Under the pieces are notes generated by a model, which searched no databases, had not been told where the DNA came from, and worked only from the letters and a program-made list of their open reading frames with translations. Below are positions 55,834 to 64,000 of a stretch of 64,000 nucleotides of DNA, one piece after another; position 1 is the first letter of the stretch, and every line of letters begins with the position of its first letter. The position numbers were made by a program, and so were the translations under genes. Location of the stretch: NCBI RefSeq assembly GCF_030445035.2, contig NC_080701.1, forward strand, positions 11,002,739-11,066,738. The letters are read 5' to 3'. This DNA is from Dasypus novemcinctus (lineage: Eukaryota; Chordata; Mammalia; Cingulata; Dasypodidae).

Positions 55834-56045
55834 AGCCCTTCCCAGCAGCTGCAGGGATTTGGTAACTCACGTTTGTTGTTTTGGGTTCTTCATCTCTCTT
55901 CCCTCACACTCCTGGGAGTTGTGCAGCACTGTCTGGTCTGCTGACCCCAAAGAAGGACCCCATTCAGTTTTTGCCTCTTTCTCCATTGTTTTTGTGAGGG
56001 AGCTGAGCCCTGCCTGCCTACTCTGATACCATCTTCCCACAATTC

Positions 56046-56667
56046 CCTCATTTGGTTTTTTAAATTGGAAAAATTTGAGTGAGCCTATTTAAATACTGCA
56101 GGGAAAGATCCATTTGCAAAGAAGAGATTGAAGATACAGAAGAGAGGGTGGATAACACAAAATTCAGGATTTCTGAGAAGGCAGGAGAGAGGAGGGGAAT
56201 TCAGAGAACAGGTGGTGGTATTCATCTCAGAAACTGGAGGAAAAAGGGATGGATGGATGGAGCAGGGTCAGAACGAGAGTAAGGCAAGTGAGGCACTCAC
56301 TGCAGATGCAAAATTTAAGGAAGCACACTCAAAAAACTCTTAGTAAATAAGATAAACATTATTTTAATTCAATATTTTAATAAATCAAAATTAGTGCAAA
56401 AAAACCTATGATGAACCAAATACCAAATTTTAAATCAAGGCAGGATCAGATGTGCAGAGATAGATTTGGTGACGGAAAGTAAAACTTTTTCTTTAGAGGG
56501 TTTCTACTTTCTTTGTGAAGCAGGAAGTGAGTTCCAATGAGAGTAAGTGGGGAAGGAGATTGAGGGGTGGAGCTCAGAGCAGAGAAGTTTGGCATTAGAA
56601 GTTGTGGAGAGAGAGGAGGCAAGAGGAAGAGAGGAACATGGTAGGGTTTCCAGGCAAAGACTGTGGA
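56046..56667. other. Unique sequence, purine-rich
   Basis: Purine-rich, no gene or repeat recognised. Overlapping frames at 56079-56343 have no family. Confidence 0.4.
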
Positions 56668-56912
56668 AGGCACGAGCAAAATGGGGATCTCTCCCCCAGG
56701 GTTGTGACCAGTAACAGCAGATTCAACATTTTAGAGCATTTAGGTCTCCCATATGCTGATTGCACACAAAGAAACATACCAGAGATGGTGATATTTCTTG
56801 AACATTCCAGAAGCATTCCCACCTCAAGGCCTCATGTGCTGTTTGCTCTACCTGAAATTCTCTTCCTCCAGATATTCTCACAGTTGGCTCCCTCATCTCC
56901 TTCAGGTCTTTG
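56668..56912 (+). repeat. Local direct duplication, copy 1
   Basis: From AGCAAAATGGGGATCTCTCC through 'AACATTTTAGAGCATTTAGG' to 'CTTCCTCCAGATATTCTCAC' and 'TCAGGTCTTTGCTCAT', this aligns with 58771-59008 at roughly 80% by eye. The second part (from about 56785) is L2-like; the first ~110 bp are not recognised as L2. Confidence 0.7.
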
Positions 56913-56944
56913 CTCATAAAGAGCAGAAGTAAATTGGAGAGGAG

Positions 56945-58600
56945 CATACATTTAAAGAAATAATGAAGATACATTTCTCCCAATTAAAGAAAAATGAAAG
57001 ACCTAAGATAGATGTGAGTCCCAGAAAACCAAACAGGAACACAAAAAAGGGAAATCCCTACCTCGCTCCGTTATAGTGACATTTACGTATGTCAGTGACA
57101 ACGAGAACATCTGCAAAGTTTACAGAGAGAAAGAGATAATCTACAAAGGAGCAAGAATCAGCTTGACATCAGAATTTCCAAAACAACCACTGGATACAAG
57201 AAGAAAATAGAGTAAAATTTTAACGTATTGAAGGAAAAGACCTCAGAACCTGCAGAAACTATTGTATTAAATGGAGAAGCCATATATGTATTTTCTGTAA
57301 GATCAGCATTAGTGCCATCACCAATGACATATTACTATTATAGTTTCCTAGGCTGCTAAAAGAAGATTTAATTAAATGCATTGGTTAAAACAATGGGGAT
57401 TTATTAACTTATAACTGGAGGCTGTGAAGATGTCACATGGAGTCCTCATCAAGGTGATGCTTTCTTCCTGAAAACCAACTGCTGGCGATCCTTGGCTCCT
57501 CTGCCACATGACAGGGCACATGGTGGCATCTGCTGGTCTCTCCCTTCTCTTCTGAGTTCTGTTGAATTTCAGCTTCTGAATGCTCCCTCTGCCTTTTTCT
57601 CTCTCTCTGTCTAAATTTCATTTATCTCATAAAAGGCTCCAATAGGAGGCTTTAGACCCATCCTGAATGAGGTGGGCCACATCTTAACAGAAGTGGCCTC
57701 ATCAAAAGGTCCTACTTACAATGGGTCCACACCCACAGGAATGGATTAAACTTAAGTACATGCTTTTCCGGGGTACATCCAGCTTCAAACGACCACACTA
57801 AGGTTCCTGGCCAATACAATAAGAAAAGAAAAAGTTATAAGAGGCATGAAGGCAATAAGGGCAGAACTACAACTGTGATTATTTGCTGATAATATGATCA
57901 CCCAACTTTTTAAAGAAAGAATCAAAAACTATTGAAATTAATAAGAAAATTTAGCAATGATAAAAATCAATAGTATTTCTCTCACCACAATAACCAGCCA
58001 AGAATTTAATAAAAATAATATTCGCAGTGGTATAAAATAATACACTAATCATAATGACAGCAAAAATTATAATGTGTCTAGGAATTAACTTAACCATGAA
58101 TGCACACAACCTCTATGGAGAAAATGATAACATTTTTGTTAAAGACTTATAAAAAAGTATCTGAATAAATTTATACTTTTCAATAGGATGATAATGATAC
58201 ATTGGTTCTCAAATTAATCTATTGAATTCAACCTTAATCAAAAATGTTACTGAATTTTTTGAGGACCAATATTTAAAGACAACTTTGTTCTAAAATTTAT
58301 GGGAGAGACCAAATACCCACGAATAGCTAAGTAAATCTTGAAACAGAAGAGAAGGAATTCATAATAAAACTGTGTGGAATGGGTGTAAGGACAGAAACCA
58401 CAGACCAATGGAACAGAGCAGAGTGCTCAGTTACAACGCTCAGCATACGGAGCTAAACATACGACACGTAGCAGCAGGCAGCACCAGGGGAAGGACTTAT
58501 AGATACAAATGGCACTCTACTCTGCAAAGATCACATTGTGCAGCCTAGAGAGATTTACAAACTCTGGCATTCAATAATGCACAGATGGGTCACTGACAAC
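56945..58600 (+). mobile_element. Old L1 relic, plus strand, split by an LTR
   Basis: 56945-57340 matches ancient L1 ('CAAAGGAGCAAGAATCAGC', 'TTGACATCAGAATTTCC'). 57800-58600 holds ORF2 3' pieces ('CCAATACAATAAGAAAAG', 'TTTGCTGATAATATGATC', 'CTAGGAATTAACTTAACC', 'CAGACCAATGGAACAGAGC'). Central ORF2 is missing and no frame is open. Confidence 0.7.
57345..57795 (-). mobile_element. LTR-type element, minus strand
   Basis: On the minus strand it starts near TGTGGTCGTTTGAAGCTGG, has 'CCCCGGAAAAGCATG', 'GGACCTTTTGATGAGGCC', 'GACAGAGAGAGAGAAAAAGG', a polyadenylation-like TTAATAAATCCCC and ends 'CAGCCTAGGAAACTATA', the order of MaLR-like solo LTRs. It splits the L1 relic. The target duplication is not clear. 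Confidence 0.65.
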
Positions 58601-58770
58601 AAACCGACCCAGGGACATTATAGCTAAAAGAAAGGCAGGGACATTTTCCCACTGGGATGACTCAGAGAATAACCAATTCTAAGACCTTTCTTTTAGGCTT
58701 GTGCCATACCTGAAACATCTAGGGAAGCTTTCCCTTTTAGCTGCCCAACTATGGCACATATTTTCTTAGG

Positions 58771-59008
58771 CAGAAGGCCCCAGCAAAATGGGGATTTCTC
58801 CCTCGGTGTTGTGAGAAGTGACAGCAGAGTCAACATTTTAGAACATTTAGGCCCCCTGCATGCTGACATCACACAGTCACTGTGATATTTCTTGAACATT
58901 TCCGGCACATTCCCAACTCAGGGCCTTTTCACGTGTTGCTCGCTCTATCTGAAATTCTCTTCCTCCAGATATTCTCAGCGTTTGCTCCCTCTCCTCCTCA
59001 GGTCTTTG
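58771..59008 (+). repeat. Local direct duplication, copy 2
   Basis: From AGCAAAATGGGGATTTCTCC to 'CTCAGGTCTTTGCCC'; pairs with 56668-56912. The right-hand part continues into a more complete L2 end (to 59285), which copy 1 lacks. Confidence 0.7.
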
Positions 59009-59285
59009 CCCAAGTGGCTCATCATCAGAGAGAGCCTCCATGACCACCCATTTAAAATTGCACGTTCCCTCCACATACGGGTACCCCATTCCTCTTCCCT
59101 GCTTTTTTTTTCTTCATAGCACTTTTCACCGTTTGACATACTACAAACGTTTTTCGTCTTCCTTTTGTTTGTTGTCTGTATTCCACCTGCTAAATGTGAG
59201 CTCCACTAGGGTGAAGAGTTTTTGTTTTGTTCACTGTTCTATTCCTGGGACAAGAAGCACTCAATATTTGTTGAGTGAATGGATG
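58895..59285 (+). mobile_element. L2 LINE 3' end
   Basis: 'CTCCTCAGGTCTTTGCCC', 'CTCCATGACCACCCATTT', 'TCATAGCACTTTTCACC', 'TGAGCTCCACTAGGGTGAAG', 'TTGTTTTGTTCACTG', 'GCACTCAATATTTGTTGAG' match L2 in order. Confidence 0.85.
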
Positions 59286-60002
59286 GTTATTGTATTTTTG
59301 CATTCCCATAGATACAAGGCAATAGTCCTAAGGCACACGCCCATCGTTTTCAGGGAAGATTAACTTGGTAGTGAATCTTCTTTACCTAAGAGTTGTACCC
59401 ATGCCGAACCATAAATTTCAGGTGGAATAGTTTGTAAGTAAAGCTCATTAAAGTGCTTGCCATGTGATCCTGGTATTGTTTGCTGGAGCATTTTTACTTC
59501 TTTGAGGGAGAAAATTTTATCTTCCAGGGGAGAGAGAGATGAGAGGCTTAATTTCTCTGCAGTCATGAGCCAGAACTCAGTTTTTTTGATCTGTAGAGAA
59601 AGTGAATACATCTAGGAACAGGTTATAAGCTCAGTAGTTTTGCCTCAGATATCTTTCTAATTTCTGAGCCTGTAAAGTTTGGCTTATAAACACAAAGATA
59701 AATCTGTACTTAAGAAGGAGTAAACACAGTTTACCTGGGAACACACAAGTGAGATCAGACGGAGAGCATCTATGGTAGATTTCCAATTGTTTCCCCTTCT
59801 CTATTAGGCAATTATGTCCTCACCCATTGCCATGTGACTTGAAGTAATTATGTATTACTTAACTACTTTTACAATAATGCCAAGTAACAAACCACCCCAG
59901 TGGCTTACAACAAAAAACATTTAATTTTTTTCCTCAAAGATCTATGAGTCAGCTCTACTTCAAGCTGTGGATTTTCTGGGCTTGTTTATAAAAAAAAATT
60001 TT
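59286..60002. other. Unique sequence; short old repeat near 59880-59970
   Basis: Mostly unique. 'AACAAACCACCCCAGTGGC' and 'TCTATGAGTCAGCTC' at 59880-59970 resemble a short mammalian-wide repeat that I cannot name. No gene. Confidence 0.35.
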
Positions 60003-60408
60003 TTTCAAGATTTATTTTATTTATTTCTCTCCCTTACTCCCCATTGTCTGCTCTCTGTGTCCATTTGCTGTGTGTTCTTCTGTGTCCATTTGCATTCTTG
60101 TCACGCGGCACTGGGAAACTGTCGCCTTTGTTGTTGTTGTTGTTGTGTCATCTTGCTGCGTCAGCTCTCCATGTGTGCCACTCCTGGGCAGGCTGTGCTT
60201 TTTTTCATGTGGGGTGGCTCTCCTTGTGGGGCACACTCCTTGCACGTGGGGCACCCCTACACAGGGACACCCCTGCGTGGCACGGCACTCCTTGTGCGCA
60301 TCAGCACTGCCCATGGGCCAGCTCCACACGGGTCAGGGAGGCCCTGGGAATTGAACGCTGGACCCTCCATATGGTAGGTGGATGTTCAATCAGTTGAGCC
60401 GCTTCCCT
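60003..60408 (-). mobile_element. DAS SINE, full length
   Basis: Poly(T) left (AAGATTTATTTTATTTATTTC), head right (GAATTGAACGCTGGACCC ... CAGTTGAGCCGCTTCCC). Contains a (TTG)n expansion at about 60129-60147. Target duplication not clear. Confidence 0.9.
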
Positions 60409-60947
60409 AAAAGTCTTTATTGAATCCTCCTGAATATAGAATTCTAAGTTGACAGGGGTTTTGTTTTGTTTTGCATTTTGAAGCTCTCATTTCATTTTCT
60501 TTTGGCTTGCATAGTTTCTAAAGAGAAGTCTGTATAATTCTTATTATTCCTCTGTATATAACGTGCCTTTTTCTCTGGCTGCTTTTAAAATTTCCTCTTT
60601 ATCACTGTTTTTCAGCAATGTGATCATTATATTCCTTGTTTAGTTTTCTTGGCTAGTTTTCTTTCTTGTTTGACTTTTTTGATCTTCTTTGATGTGGGGT
60701 CAATAGTTTTCACTAAATTGGAACCTTTTTTCACTATTTTTTTCAAACTTTTTGTCCACCTCCCCACCCTGCTTTCTGGGATTGCGATTACATATATGCT
60801 AGGCCTCTTTATGTTGCCCCATAGGTCACTGCAGCCCTGTTTTTTTTTAATTTTTGATTTTTTTTTTTTCTCTGTGTGTGGCATTTTGGACTGTTTCCAC
60901 TCCTACATCTTCGAATTCATTCATCTTTTTTTCAGCAGTGTCTAATG

Positions 60948-61183
60948 CAGGGGTTCTTAACCAGGGTCCATGGACCCCCAAGGAGACCGTGGAAAGATTT
61001 CAGGGAGTCCGTGAGTTTCAATTAAGATTTTTTTAAAAACCATTATTCTTGTGGGGATGTCTTGGTGGGGGTGTGATAGATTTATTAAATAATACACCAC
61101 AGAGTGTGGACTTTGTAAGGGGTCCACGGTTTTGACCTGACTGACAAAGGGATCGATGGAACAAAAAAATTTAAGAGCCCCTG
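60948..61183. mobile_element. hAT-type MITE with TIRs and 8-bp target duplication
   Basis: Begins CAGGGGTTCTTAACCAGG and ends TTTAAGAGCCCCTG, giving inverted ends. Flanks GTCTAATG (60940-60947) and GTTTAGTG (61184-61191) match 6 of 8, the target length of hAT elements. It shares TIRs and 'CATGGACCCC' with 16797-16978. Confidence 0.85.
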
Positions 61184-61471
61184 GTTTAGTGAGTTATCAG
61201 TTCCATCCAGAGGAATTTTTATTTCAGATATTACATATTTTGTTTCTCCAGAAATTCTATTTGGTTCATTCTTTCTTTCTTTTTTTCTTTTTTCTTCTAA
61301 TTTTTTTAAATATCTTCAGTTTCTCTCCTGTCATGTTTTCTTCTAAGTCTTGAGCATATTGAGAACATTTATAATAGGTGTTTAAAGACCTTATCTGTTA
61401 ATTCCATCTTTTTGTCTTTTCTAGGTATTGACTATTGACTCTGATACATGACCCTTGGTGTGTCTATTAAC

Positions 61472-61676
61472 TTTTTCTTTTTTTAGGAGGTACAGGGGAT
61501 GAATCCAGGACCTCGGAGGTGGGAAACAGGTGCTCAGCCACTGAGCTACATCCGCTCCTCAATGAGAGTTGGTTTTTTCATTTGTTTGTTTGTTTTTAGG
61601 AGGTACTGGGGATTGAACCCAGGACCTCATACGTGGGAAGCAGGAGCTCATCCACTTGAGCTACATCTGCTCCCCA
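61472..61676 (-). mobile_element. Dimeric tRNA-like SINE (copy 3)
   Basis: On the minus strand: head 1 (GGGGAGCAGATGTAGCTC ... GGGTTCAATCCCC ... CCTCCTAAAAAC), linker AAATGAAAAAACCAACTC, head 2 (GAGGAGCGGATGTAGCTCAG ... CCTGTACCTCCTAAAAAAAG). Linker agrees with copy 2 almost base for base. Confidence 0.85.
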
Positions 61677-62064
61677 ACTTTTAATTAGATACCTACATTT
61701 TGAATTTAAGGTTGTTGAATCCTGGATTTTATGGTAGTCTTTTAGAATATTAGACTTGGTTCTAGCACTCTGTTAGTTTACTTGCTGAGCAGTTGGGTCC
61801 TCTCAGGGCTCGTTTTTAAGCTTGAAAAGGGTGAGTCTAAGATGGCTTTTCCTCTAGGCTCTAGAGTCCAGGTCTAGTTTATCCTACTACTAAGGGGTGA
61901 CACTTCTGCGGTATCTACTGCATGTTGACAATGTCCCTCCACTCTGGTGGGTGAGAACTCAAATGATTCCTGGGCTGTGTGAGCTCTGGGAATTGTAGGG
62001 CTTCCCACTCCAGAAATTGTTCTGTTGGCTTGGGGAATCTCACACAACATATGCACGGATTTTT

Positions 62065-62438
62065 TTTTTTTTTTAAGATTTTTTTATTTTTATTTATTTA
62101 ATTCCCCTCCCTCGGTTGTTTGTTTTCTGTGTCTTTTTGCTGCGTCTTGTTTCTTTTGTCCGCTTCTGTTGCCTTCAGCGGCACGGGAAGTGTGGGCGGC
62201 GCCATTCCTGGGCAGGCTGCACTTTCTTTTGCGCTGGGCGGCTCTCCTTATGGGGCGCACTCCTTGTGCGTGGGGCTCCCCTACGCGGGGGACACCCCTG
62301 TGTGGCAGGGCACTCCTTGCACACATCAGCACTGCGCATGGGCCAGCTCCACATGGGTCAAAGAGGCCCGGGGCTTGAACCGCGGACCTCCCTTGTGGTA
62401 GACGGACGCCCTAACCACTGGGCCAAAGTCCGTTTCCC
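62065..62438 (-). mobile_element. DAS SINE
   Basis: Poly(T) left, head right (GGCTTGAACCGCGGACC ... GGCCAAAGTCCGTTTCCC). Target duplication ATGCACGGATTTTT (from 62051) / ATGCATGGATTTTT (from 62439), one mismatch. The 168-codon plus-strand frame at 62116-62622 is a SINE body read-through. Confidence 0.93.
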
Positions 62439-62720
62439 ATGCATGGATTTTTATTCAGCTCAAGATTCAAAGGTATTCCCACACGGATTTTTGCAGCTCT
62501 TTCTCCATGGTACTGCCTTCTCTCCAGAACTCTGCCCCACATATTCTAGCCAATTTGACCTCCCAGGATGTCCCAAACTACAATCTCTGCCTTCTCAATT
62601 CAGTGAGATCTTAGGTCTCTAAGCTTCCCTTCCCTGCACTCTGGAAATTGCCTTCAAGCAGAAAGCCAGGGTAATCTTGGGCTCCTTTGGTTTCTATTCT
62701 CTCAGGGATAACTATTAATA

Positions 62721-63654
62721 CTGAGCAAAAGGTGGGTTCTTTGCTTTCGGATGCCTATAAAGACCAATTTCTGAGACACCAAGATTTCAAAGAGAGAGTT
62801 TGTGCAAGCAAAGGTCAGTCCACCTTAGACTGCCCCAAAACTGCCTCCCCAGTATGCAGAAATTCTAATATTTTGTGCTATTAGGATGCTAATGAGCAAC
62901 TAGGGTGGAATTGAGACATGCTTTCAGTAATTAACATTAAGTGGTTGAACAGGATGGGGTTGGGTACTGAACTGGGGTGAGTCTCAAAGTTACAATCACC
63001 AGAGATCAAGGCACCCAGGTGAAGGGGATACCAAAATAAGGTCAGTAACAAGATTTTTCTTATGGATATCAAACAGAGGAAGGTGCAGTGGTTACCCTTT
63101 CAATAGAATTGTTCACATGCAAAGGTAACATGTCTGGAATAATCATAACAGCAGGTACAAGTAACCACATAGGAGGATAAAATGCGTCTAGAATAATATC
63201 ACAATGGGAGGTTTTTAGTTAGGAATGGCCATATATAAAGTGTGAAGTCTGCCTAGCCAGTTTCAGTTAATTTCAGGTATTAACCTTTTTGGCTATTATT
63301 TTTAAAAAACTATATAATGTTTCAGCAGTAATTCTTTTTTGTTTTTTGTTTAGTGTTTTCGTTTTTTTGTTTGTTCTTTTTAAAAAATCTTCGTCTTTTT
63401 AAAAAATCTTTATTTTTTATTTAATTGTTAATTCTTAACCTTCCCTTACACAGTCTAGACTTGGCTGTTGTCCAATGTCTTTAGAATCATTGCATTTATT
63501 TTGTTCAGTTTTCAAAGAGTTTACTCCGGGACACTAGATCCCGAACCGCGTCCCCTTTTTGTCCAGAAATAGAGATCTTAAACTCCCTAGGAGAATGGAA
63601 ATTGCTTTATAAACGCTATTTGTTATGGTTAAAAATTGTCTTTCATTGTACTCG
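62721..63654. other. Unique sequence upstream of the CpG island
   Basis: AT-rich with T-runs at 63335-63420. No gene recognised. Base composition changes sharply near 63655. Confidence 0.45.
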
Positions 63655-64000
63655 TTTTTCTTCTCAGGAAATGACGACGGGCTCGTGGGCCCCGGTGACG
63701 TCTTCCAGAGGCCGGCGCCCAGGGCCTCGCGGACCTTCCACAGGGAACGCCCCGCGCCCCCTCGCGCCCCGCGCCCTGCCCCGTCCCTCCCGCGGGGGGC
63801 CGCCGCGCGCGCGCGGGCTCACTGCGCCTGCGCGGCGTGTGGACGCCACGCGCTCCCGGAAGTGGGCGGTGTTCGCTGCAGTTTGTGTGGCCGCGGCCGC
63901 GGGAAGGCGGGCGCGGAGAGTTTTCCGCGGGGAAAGGCGGAGGCGTTCGGCCGGCGGGGAGTGAGCGCGCGGCCCGCGCCGACACCTGTCTTCTCTCGGG
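63655..64000 (+). promoter_or_regulatory. CpG-island promoter, truncated by the window edge
   Basis: Very GC- and CpG-rich, in contrast with everything to its left. Visible sites: CRE-like TGACGTC (63696-63702), NRF1-type TGCGCCTGCGC (63823-63833), ETS CCGGAAGTG (63856-63864) overlapping GGGCGG (63863-63868). There is no TATA box. This is the usual make-up of a housekeeping promoter. The ETS and NRF1 spacing suggests initiation about 63870-64000 with transcription to the right, but such promoters are often bidirectional. The gene itself is outside the window. Open frames here come from GC-rich sequence. Confidence 0.75.

Larger units (their letters stand above)
52900..56045 (-). mobile_element. 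L1 with 5' end present and 3' half missing
   Basis: On the minus strand the 5' UTR starts near 56045 (GTGGGAAGATGGTATCAGAG), ORF1 follows (54581-55030: ICIVGAPEREENEKGAER, NFPTFIRDKYQYQ, ILKAAREKHHIKG, the RNA-binding middle and C-terminal parts). Only the start of ORF2/endonuclease-side sequence remains at 52900-53080. RT and 3' UTR are absent. Two DAS SINEs (53104-53885 plus, 53988-54441 minus) interrupt it. Stops break ORF1, so it is dead. Confidence 0.8.
60410..62720 (-). mobile_element. Ancient L1-derived region, minus strand, with three nested insertions
   Basis: Segments in antisense L1 order: 'TTTCTCTGGCTGCTTTTAA', 'TCTTTATCACTGTTTTTCAGC', 'CAGAAATTCTATTTGG' and 5' UTR-like 'CATTTTGAATTTAAGGTTG', 'GAGCAGTTGGGTCC', 'CTACTACTAAGGGGTGAC', 'CTCTGCCCCACATATTC'. 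Interrupted by a hAT MITE (60948-61183), a dimeric SINE (61472-61676) and a DAS SINE (62065-62438). No intact frame. Confidence 0.6.

Noticed and set aside
62116-62622. 168-codon plus-strand frame
   Set aside because: SINE body followed by L1-derived sequence.
63602-63985. Arg/Pro/Ala-rich frames on both strands of the CpG island
   Set aside because: High GC removes stops in all frames; the composition is typical of promoter DNA, not protein.

Overview
This is vertebrate nuclear DNA from a placental mammal, almost certainly an armadillo (Xenarthra: Dasypus or a close relative). The main evidence is a dense set of tRNA-derived SINEs of the DAS type. Each has a tRNA-like head, a body with the repeating phrase 'CAAGGAGTG', and a tail ending AAATAAATAAATCTTTAAAAA. 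They sit among mammalian L1, L2, MIR, MLT1/MaLR and hAT-type relics. I see no prokaryotic, organellar or CRISPR features. All family names are from memory of consensus sequences, not from a search.

I find no convincing intact protein-coding gene. Nearly all open frames over 60 codons fall in SINE bodies, tandem repeats or decayed LINEs, or are random open stretches. The only gene-linked signal I trust is a CpG-island promoter at the right edge (about 63655-64000), with CRE, NRF1 and ETS-type sites, whose gene would lie beyond the window. A weak coding-like stretch lies at 4973-5344, and the left edge (1-440) is GC-elevated. The window therefore looks like an intergenic or intronic stretch next to a housekeeping-type promoter.

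Layout. 1-8.7 kb: mostly unique sequence with a 35-36 bp minisatellite (2466-2769), an inverted duplicate of a SINE head plus flank (3613/6603) and a solo LTR with a perfect 5-bp target duplication (7465-7930). 8.7-12.9 kb: decayed plus-strand L1, then L2 and MIR. 14-31 kb: unique sequence dotted with DAS SINEs, three copies of a polyadenylated retroposon, a palindrome carrying an RFX X-box (20584-20622) and two candidate conserved non-coding blocks (24838-25040, 29805-30130). 31.4-37.2 kb: a long minus-strand L1 with recognisable ORF1, endonuclease and reverse transcriptase remnants. 38-49 kb: MIR/hAT relics, then nested LTRs in an old L1 3' UTR, a GGAA microsatellite and an MLT1 complex, ending in the longest copy of the retroposon. 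49-56 kb: L1 relics, a CTCF-like site and a 5'-complete L1 that lacks its 3' half. 56-62.7 kb: a local duplication around an L1, then an L1 carrying at least three nested insertions. 62.7-64 kb: unique sequence leading into the CpG island.

The most distinctive element is a DAS SINE at 53104-53885 whose body has become a very homogeneous 36-bp VNTR of 11 full units, all inside one perfect 17-bp target-site duplication. It is a SINE with an internal VNTR, similar in layout to hominoid SVA elements but of separate origin. Also notable are a dimeric SINE type with a conserved linker, seen three times, and two inverted local duplications that look like template-switch events.
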